A stretch of DNA of 64,000 nucleotides from the NCBI GenBank assembly GCA_021399435.1, contig JAJTUP010000009.1, positions 1,593,957 to 1,657,956 on the forward strand, read 5' to 3'. The DNA is from Diaporthe sp. PMI_573 (taxonomy: Eukaryota > Ascomycota > Sordariomycetes > Diaporthales > Diaporthaceae). Made by a program: the position numbers and the translations under genes. Positions 60,035 through 64,000 of the stretch are shown in pieces (position 1 is the first letter of the stretch; the number at the start of each line of letters is the position of its first letter). The notes beneath the pieces were generated by a model. The model saw nothing but the letters and a program-made list of their open reading frames with translations. It was not told the origin of the DNA and made no database searches.

Positions 60035-61207
60035 CTATTATTATCATTACTATAAATAACTATAAATATAAACCTTAATATTTAATCTATATCTTCTAGT
60101 ATATACTAATAGAAAGAATAAATTTACCATTATAAATATATAAATAAATAATACTCTATTACTAGATATACTAAAGTTCTTAGCTTTTAAGGATAAGAAG
60201 ATTATTAAGGTAGAGCTATAATATAAGCTAAAGGAAAAGCTATTACTAGAAAAGGTACTTAACTTTAACAATAATAAGCTAATAATAACCCTAGAAGGAG
60301 CTATTTACCTTTAATAAAAGAGTTAAGGTAAGAAGATTATAATAATTAATCTAAAGTTACATGACTTTACTTAGAAGTATCTTAAGTAACATACTTATAG
60401 TACTTACCTTACCTTGATTTACTAACCTAAGGCTTTATTTAACCTATTAATTACTACCTAAGTCTAAACACCTAATAAAGATAATTATACTAAGTTAAAT
60501 AAATACTTAGAATAATAAATAAAGAATCTATTAAGAGGATTATAATACATCATAGTTAACTTAAAGACTACCAAACTAATAGTCTTTATTAATAGTTCTT
60601 TTACTAATAACCAAGACCTTAACTCTCAAATCAGCTTTATAATAGTCCTTATTAACAAGGAAGTAGATAGTATAATATTATAGTATAAGCTCTAAGGAAA
60701 CATTATACACTAGTCTTCCATAAAGTATAAGAGAGTTACTTAAAGTATTCTTACTTCTAAGATCTATAGAATGACTAATAGCTTTAATATAGGAATTATT
60801 TTTTCATTAACTCTAAAGCTAATCACTAACTAATTAGGTATTAATTAGATACCTCTAGTAATCTATATAGATTCCTACTTACTTTATAAGTATTTAGTAA
60901 AGCTAAGAACTACCAAGGAGAAGAGACTTATAATTAATATTATATCCCTTTACTAGGTATACAAATAATAGGAAATTAATAAGGTATGATAAATAAATAG
61001 TAATAATAACCTCGTGGATACTATGATAAAGGTATTACTAAACAAGGCTTTAGAATACTTTATTAATACTAATAAGGTAATCATTTAGGTAGAGAGATAT
61101 GTAGACCAAAGTATGTAATAAAGTATAGGATAGACTATATAATTAGATATATAATATAAGGGAAACCATGTTTTTAAAGGAATTAGCTAAAAGTAGAAAA
61201 CTACTAG

Positions 61208-61535
61208 TATAGAATAGGTAATAGTAATAGTAATAGTAATAGACGAAGGTGTTGGTCTAAAGTAGACTACTATAGCTAGCTACTTCTAGCTAGCTGGCTG
61301 TGATGGCTGCTTAGTCATCTCAGGTAGCCATTAGCAGCAAGCATACTTAGACTAACTACTAGCCTATGTATACCTTAGATTAGTCAGCCTTCTAGCTACA
61401 CCCTACTTGGGCGCTTCGCTACCCATGAAGGGGTTAGCTAGAAGCAAGACACGACAGACCCACTGAATTAAAGCTATCAAGTAGCTACTTTAGTAACCCC
61501 TACGAGTAATTACTCGTTCACGTGCCCAACCAACA
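61208..61535 (+). repeat. 3' LTR of element B (328 bp)
   Basis: Same length as the 5' LTR. Starts TATAGAATAGG and ends CAACCAACA, followed directly by the CTAAT duplication. Confidence 0.9.
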
Positions 61536-61540
61536 CTAAT

Positions 61541-62215
61541 TATATACTATTATAATATATTTTAAATATCTTAAATAAGCTTTTTATAAATAAGTATAAT
61601 ATTATATATATAATATTTAATAAGTAATTTAAGAAACTAAATTATTTATTTTAATATATATTTAACTTAGACTTAATTACTAAAAATAGTTACTTTCTTA
61701 AAGATTATAAAAATAATACTTAGATAAAGATAATAAATCTTAAGTATATTTAGATATAGAAAAAGTTTATTAAAGAAATATTTAACTATTACCTAAAGTA
61801 TATACTTAGTATTAAAATTAAAAAGTATTACTATAGCTTTATCTTTTATTATAAAAGTACTAAAAACTAAAAGTATATTATTAGTTAAATAAGTAACTAT
61901 ATATTATATATTAATAATATTTATAAAAACTAGTATATCTATACTATTTTTATTAATAGCTTAATAATAATAAAGTTTATAGATTAGACTAAGAGTATTA
62001 CTATAGAAAAAATCTTTAAAGACTTAAAGACTTATCTACTTATAAATAAAACCTATAAGAGCTCTATAGATTTCTTAATAGTAGTTAGTAATAGGTAAAA
62101 TAATAAAAAGGTTTTTAGATAGGTTAATATCCTTAGTTAAGACAAAGTTGTTAAGGATATAGTTATTGTTAGCTTGGGTAATAGAAATACTAAGGCAACA
62201 GCTACCCTAACGTAG
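61541..62215. repeat. AT-rich RIPped relic right of element B
   Basis: Stops in all frames, very low GC, with an abrupt return to normal composition near 62,200. It is probably the other half of the older relic that element B split at CTAAT (left part ending at 45,352). The family is not recognisable. Confidence 0.6.
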
Positions 62216-64000
62216 GACATGTCTAGGGTTTTGGTGGTGCTTAACCGCCTGGCTTCTTTCACTACCGAATAAACCGGCCACTTTGAAGATGCACAGGCTG
62301 ATTGGAAAGAACTCCACTGTCGGAAGCTCGCAGACTCAAAGCCACGCTCCTCCGGCCTTCCCTAGCGGGACGGCATTTCCGCTGCAGACCAGTAACGTCC
62401 ACATCGGTCTGGCCAAGGCTTGAGCTAAGCATTCGGACTTGTCTCGTTGCCCAGCCCTCTATTTCTGTCGCCAATCTGTGGTGCCTGCACTCCCTGTCCT
62501 TGGCGTCAGGAACAGTGGCCCTTGACCCAATGTGGGACTTGTTAGTTTTCATCATGGAACTATTTCGAGGAGAATCAAGGCTGAAGTGGGCGAGATCGAT
62601 CGACCCTTGGTGCCTTACCTGAAGTCTCCTCACATGACCGCTCGCTCATGCATGTTTGTCTCAGTGTGGCTTGTGAGGCTGGCTGGGTGTAACCACTTTT
62701 CATGCGCGGTATATTTTTCCCTGCATTTTCAGTATTGTTTATTTCCTCTCCCTAAACGCTTACCTCGGCTCATATTATTTCATGATGGAAACAAAAGCAT
62801 GGCGATCACGGAACCTCGGTGTTATCATTTTATGTACATGATTGACGGAAAAACACATGCTCTCCACCCCTCTCCTTATGCCTATTAGATGTTTGAACGG
62901 CATGACCATCACAGAGTTTGAAACGGTGATGTGTACGATGAATGGATGGGGAAACGCTTGGATGCTGGGTTGGAAAACAAAACGCGCCGCGCGGCTGTAC
63001 TCAATACAATGTATCATTTCCTGTCTTCAGTTTCTTTGGCATAGTTAGACTACGACTGATAGCATGGAATCTGCTATTGGAATCGCATCAGTTCATCGTC
63101 TGCGGATTATGAGGCTGTCATTTTTCAGTTTTGGCTTCTTTTTGGTTGGTTCTTGCTCTTCCGCTACTACCTCTGTACAATTAAAGCTGGTTCAATCGGA
63201 GTTCAATCCACTCTCACCTGTCACTTTGGGATGTTGTGGTCATGTCGACGAATACCCCTCCCTGCGTAGGGGCGAATTGTGATGCTCAAATTAGGTATCG
63301 CCGGGTGCATCTAGGAACAGTGATAGTTGGGGCTGGTACTTCTTGGGCGGCCGCCCACCTGCAGCTTCACATCCGCCGTGACTGTATAAAAGTGTATGGG
63401 AACTGCCTAGGTGGTTACGTATGTTGGCCCCTGGTGATGTTGGTGGCGTCGGCTGTCGCGAGCCTCGCCTCGTCGCTTCCGGCCGTGGGGTCGAAGGGGT
63501 CCCCTAGCTACCTACTTACCTCGTCCGGGGGCTGGCGGGGAGGGGGCTTCTTGCAAGGTTCATGCCATGAGATGAGGTGGAACTTTTTGCTTTCCGGATG
63601 CGAGCAGAGGTATGTGTTCACGCCGCCTTGCCATGCATCGGGCCGGGGTATCTTTTGTGCCTCTTGTTGGTGTAGAGGGAGGGAGGACAGCTTCCTTTCC
63701 TCTGCCGAGGCCACCTTCACTTCCCTTCGGACTCGACGTGAACATGGGCTCAGGCTAGGGTAGGCTAGGCTCGGCTTTTGTCTAGGTGGTGTTTTGTTGG
63801 CATCTGGGCCAGATCTTGTCCAACGTTAGACGTTGGGTGGGCCATGAGGAGGGGGGGGGGACCTGAGATGGAGGCCCGGGATGGAGGCCAGGCTAAGAAT
63901 GCAGATACCGCTGCCCTCATCACTGGGGGTCGCAGAATACGTCGAAAACGGTCCTTTTGAGAGCTAGTGTTGGGCGTGTTGCATCAGTGCTTTGGGGTCG
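62216..64000. other. Normal-composition right end, no supportable gene
   Basis: Short ORFs overlap on both strands (for example 62262-62633 minus and 63236-63763 plus) without domains, splice sites in useful positions or consistent codon use. There is a poly-G run near 63,851-63,861. It may be the UTR or promoter of a gene beyond the right edge. Confidence 0.5.

Larger units (their letters stand above)
45353..61535 (+). mobile_element. Element B: second Ty1/copia copy, interrupted by three nested insertions
   Basis: 328-bp LTRs lie at 45353-45680 and 61208-61535, with a perfect 5-bp target duplication CTAAT (45348-45352 and 61536-61540). The sequence aligns with element A along its whole length. 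Removing the inserts at 46242-46762, 48402-56160 and 59553-60034 plus their duplications leaves 7,405 bp, against 7,395 bp for A. RIP is severe throughout; even the gag start codon became ATA (47473-47475). Confidence 0.92.

Noticed and set aside
62262..63763. ORFs of 106 to 175 codons at the right end
   Set aside because: They overlap on opposite strands, lack motifs and have inconsistent codon use.
1..64000. tRNA, 5S rRNA or other structured RNA genes
   Set aside because: Reading by eye for B-box-like GTTCRANTC and the fungal 5S core found no convincing candidate; a covariance-model scan would be decisive.

Overview
The window comes from a filamentous ascomycete, most likely a Sordariomycete. 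The genes are GC-rich and mostly intron-poor, with 51-62 nt introns carrying fungal splice sites. They include fungal orthologues (KAR9, an Sgs1/QDE-3-type RecQ helicase, a Rad53/Chk2-type kinase). A block of about 27.6 kb has been turned extremely AT-rich by what looks like repeat-induced point mutation (RIP): C-to-T and G-to-A changes on both strands, with Gln codons turned into TAG/TAA and Cys/Trp codons into Tyr/stop. The species cannot be fixed from the sequence alone.

Gene-bearing arm (1 to about 34.5 kb). In order: a large ankyrin-repeat protein with a nucleotidyltransferase-like N-terminus running off the left edge (minus); KAR9, the spindle-orientation adaptor (minus); a 4.3-kb non-coding interval; an unrecognised 622-residue protein (plus); a BLM/Sgs1/QDE-3-type RecQ helicase (minus) with one extra base breaking its helicase frame; an FHA-kinase-FHA checkpoint kinase of the Rad53/Cds1/Chk2 type (minus, four exons); an MDR-family oxidoreductase (minus); a 72-residue small protein (minus); about 3.8 kb of mostly non-coding DNA; and a two-exon small basic protein beside the repeat block (minus). 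Kinase and helicase lie in tandem on one strand and belong to the same process, replication-stress and DNA-damage response.

A non-coding segment at 32.82-33.50 kb holds a dense palindrome array: about 22 copies of a TGACCAGTC-type motif, paired into hairpins, with left and right halves in opposite orientation. This is the most unusual structure in the window.

Repeat block (about 34.6 to 62.2 kb). It resolves into a nested set of insertions, each defined by matching ends and target-site duplications (TSDs). Element A (35,496-42,890) is a Ty1/copia retrotransposon with 332-bp LTRs and TSD ACTCG/ACTCA. Element B (45,353-61,535) is a second copy of the same family with 328-bp LTRs and TSD CTAAT. 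B is interrupted by a 521-bp non-RIPped insert (46,242-46,762), an antisense chromodomain Ty3/gypsy element C (48,402-56,160; 473-bp LTRs; TSD CCTAA) and a solo LTR (59,553-60,034; TSD CTATT). Removing these three leaves 7,405 bp, against 7,395 bp for A, so all of B is explained. Between and around them are a minisatellite, a probable 424-bp inverted-repeat element, and AT-rich relics too decayed to name.

Right end (62.2-64.0 kb). Composition returns to normal abruptly, and no gene could be supported there.
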